Assembly: GCA_009838735.1 (NCBI GenBank)
Contig: VXQZ01000005.1
Coordinates: 1-35,220 of the forward strand
Source of the DNA: Chloroflexota bacterium
GTDB taxonomy: Bacteria > Chloroflexota > Dehalococcoidia > Bin125
Direction: 5' to 3'
Length of the DNA: 35,220 nucleotides
Both the position numbers and the translations under genes were made by a program. Each line of letters begins with the position of its first letter. The first letter of the stretch is position 1. Below, piece by piece: positions 33,867 to 35,220 of the stretch. The notes beneath the pieces were generated by a model. That model searched no databases and was not told the DNA's origin. It worked only from the letters and a program-made list of their open reading frames with translations.

Positions 33867-35129
33867 CTAGTCGTCTATCAGGTCGAGCACCGGGAGCAGG
33901 TACTTGATGAACTCAGTTGGGTTTTCCTGCATGGGGAAATGGCCGACGTTTGTCATCACCGTGTGAGTCGAGCCGGGGATCGCTTCTTTCGCGGCCTGAC
34001 CGAGGGCGACTGTTCCTGACCAGTCGTATTCGCCGGTCAGGATGTGAACACCTACGCGTTCGGTGTCGATTTCGTGGGCGCGCTCGGTGATGTCGAAGTC
34101 GACCAGGTAGTAGTACAGGTCGCCGAGAAAGGCCGCCGGCCAGCCTGCGGAGTACACCTGCGAAACCTCTTTGACGTAGACCTCGGGCGATGACGGCGCG
34201 CAGAGCGATTCCATCATGCGCGCCTTGGATTGATTACTGACTTGCGGACTCCAGAACCCGGTCAAACCGTCCGGGTTGCCACCGATCTTCAGGGCTCCCT
34301 CGAGTGAGATCACGGCGCGGAAGTCATCTGGATGATGTAGCGCCAGGTCCAGCGCCATTAACCCGCCGACAGAACAGCCCATGAAGGCCGGCCGTTCGAG
34401 GTCGAGCGCCTCAGCGAGCGCCAAGGGTACCTGACGCAAGAACGCACCATGTAACTGGTACTCCTGTTCCCACCAGCGAGGACCGACCGGGGGAAGGGAC
34501 TTGCCGTGGTAGGGGAGGTCATAGGCGATCAGCCGGAAGCGGTCGGTGATGGCCGGCTCCTCAAACAAGTGGCGATACTGCGCGCCGTGCGCCCCGGCCG
34601 TGTGTTGCATGAGCAGCGGGATGCCTTGACCAGCCTCTTCGTAGTAGAGGCGGTAGTCCTGGCCGTCGAGGTCAAGGTGGACGTAGCGTCCGACCGGGTT
34701 GTCGTGACGCGGAGTCTCGCCTGACTCGAAGGCGAGCGGACGGTCGGCCATCGGCTCGCTGAGCAATTCGGCTGCTCGCTCGGCGGCGGGCGCGTACTGC
34801 CAGTAGAGCATGTCCTCGGTCGGCGAGCGCCGGAGCCCACCATCACCCAGCCCAGCCAGCACGGTGAGCTGTCCAAACGGCGGCGAGGGAGACATCAGCA
34901 GCGGCGACCATACGTCAGCCGGCCCCGAGACCTGAACGATGTCCGGTCCCATCTCAGGCACTTCTGCGCTGATCGCCCCGTCGACCACGGTGAAGCCGAG
35001 CCAATGATCACCAATGCCGAACCGGAGTCCACCGGTCCAGTGGCGCACGGCGAGGCGTAGTTCCGGGTCCGCCAGGCAGCGAGCGGCGAACACAGCTTGT
35101 GAAGGTGGCGAAAGGTTGACCGTCGACAT
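33867..35129 (-). CDS. Alpha/beta hydrolase with extra N-terminal domain
   Basis: A 420-residue protein. Residues 140-420 are an alpha/beta hydrolase: oxyanion-type HTAGAHGAQ near 176-184, DLPYHGKS near 204-211, the nucleophile elbow GCSVGG (Ser253), GEYDWSG with acid Asp369, and VGHFPMQENP with His397, so the triad is complete. Residues 1-125 are an unrelated alpha/beta segment (ADPELRLAVRHWTGGLRFGI, GFTVVDGAISAEVP, GPADVW) that resembles SCP2-type lipid-binding domains. I pick ATG 35129; TTG 35135 would add two residues. Substrate is not predictable. The last residues run into a neighbouring fragment. Confidence 0.8.
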   Translation of the reverse strand: MSTVNLSPPSQAVFAARCLADPELRLAVRHWTGGLRFGIGDHWLGFTVVDGAISAEVPEMGPDIVQVSGPADVWSPLLMSPSPPFGQLTVLAGLGDGGLRRSPTEDMLYWQYAPAAERAAELLSEPMADRPLAFESGETPRHDNPVGRYVHLDLDGQDYRLYYEEAGQGIPLLMQHTAGAHGAQYRHLFEEPAITDRFRLIAYDLPYHGKSLPPVGPRWWEQEYQLHGAFLRQVPLALAEALDLERPAFMGCSVGGLMALDLALHHPDDFRAVISLEGALKIGGNPDGLTGFWSPQVSNQSKARMMESLCAPSSPEVYVKEVSQVYSAGWPAAFLGDLYYYLVDFDITERAHEIDTERVGVHILTGEYDWSGTVALGQAAKEAIPGSTHTVMTNVGHFPMQENPTEFIKYLLPVLDLIDD

Positions 35130-35164
35130 TGTCAACTCATCTCAATGCGCACGTCCGCAAACGG

Positions 35165-35207
<43 letters not shown>

Positions 35208-35220
35208 CGCGGGCGGGGGG

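Overview
The window is a GC-rich (roughly 60-65% by eye) bacterial chromosomal segment, mostly housekeeping genes packed into tight operons with frequent 1-14 base overlaps and several GTG starts. Gene content (AIM24 protein, single-Cys type Ibeta DAHP synthase with an N-terminal regulatory domain, AroH chorismate mutase, a coiled-coil protein directly after coaD, a CxxC-ribbon DEAD-box helicase) fits an uncultivated Chloroflexota-like bacterium. That placement is an inference from gene style, not a phylogenetic result. A long G homopolymer at the right edge suggests the window ends at a contig boundary.

Layout. 1-399: tail of an unidentified gene, then two palindromic intergenic repeats. 400-5712: AIM24-like protein, TSUP permease, priA (minus), CaiB/BaiF CoA-transferase. 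5722-7764 (minus): greA then lysS. 7810-12639 (plus): HtrA-like protease, a membrane-anchored degenerate GH18-like protein, rsmD, coaD, and a coiled-coil protein that seems to start at a rare ATC codon. 12640-27187 (minus) is the centrepiece: a near-complete aromatic amino acid supercluster read in the order tyrA, aroA, gmk, [promoter and leader], trpE, Nudix-CMD fusion, CMD protein, trpG, trpD, trpC, trpF, trpB, CPBP protease, trpA, a small broken ORF, aroH, aroF. It supplies DAHP synthesis, EPSP synthesis, chorismate mutase, prephenate dehydrogenase and all seven tryptophan functions. Two tandem carboxymuconolactone-decarboxylase-like genes, one fused to a degenerate Nudix domain, sit between trpE and trpG, and a membrane protease sits between trpB and trpA; none of these has a known job in tryptophan synthesis.

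Upstream of trpE is a sigma70-like promoter and a leader of about 186 nt. It has an ATG-GTG-TGG-TGG run (tandem Trp codons) and several mutually exclusive helices. This looks like a tryptophan-sensing attenuator, but the Trp-codon reading frame runs without a stop into trpE, which is not the classical arrangement.

27407-30571 (plus): a secreted lytic-transglycosylase-like protein whose stop codon directly abuts a tRNA-Arg(UCU), then a DEAD-box RNA helicase with an N-terminal zinc ribbon. 30590-33870 looks like an accessory insertion: a tRNA 3'-end remnant, an HTH plus SEC-C protein, a truncated antitoxin-like gene, a stand-alone DUF262/DUF1524 (GmrSD-like) putative anti-phage nuclease with lower GC, and a C-terminal gene fragment. 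33867-35129 (minus) is an alpha/beta hydrolase with an extra N-terminal domain.
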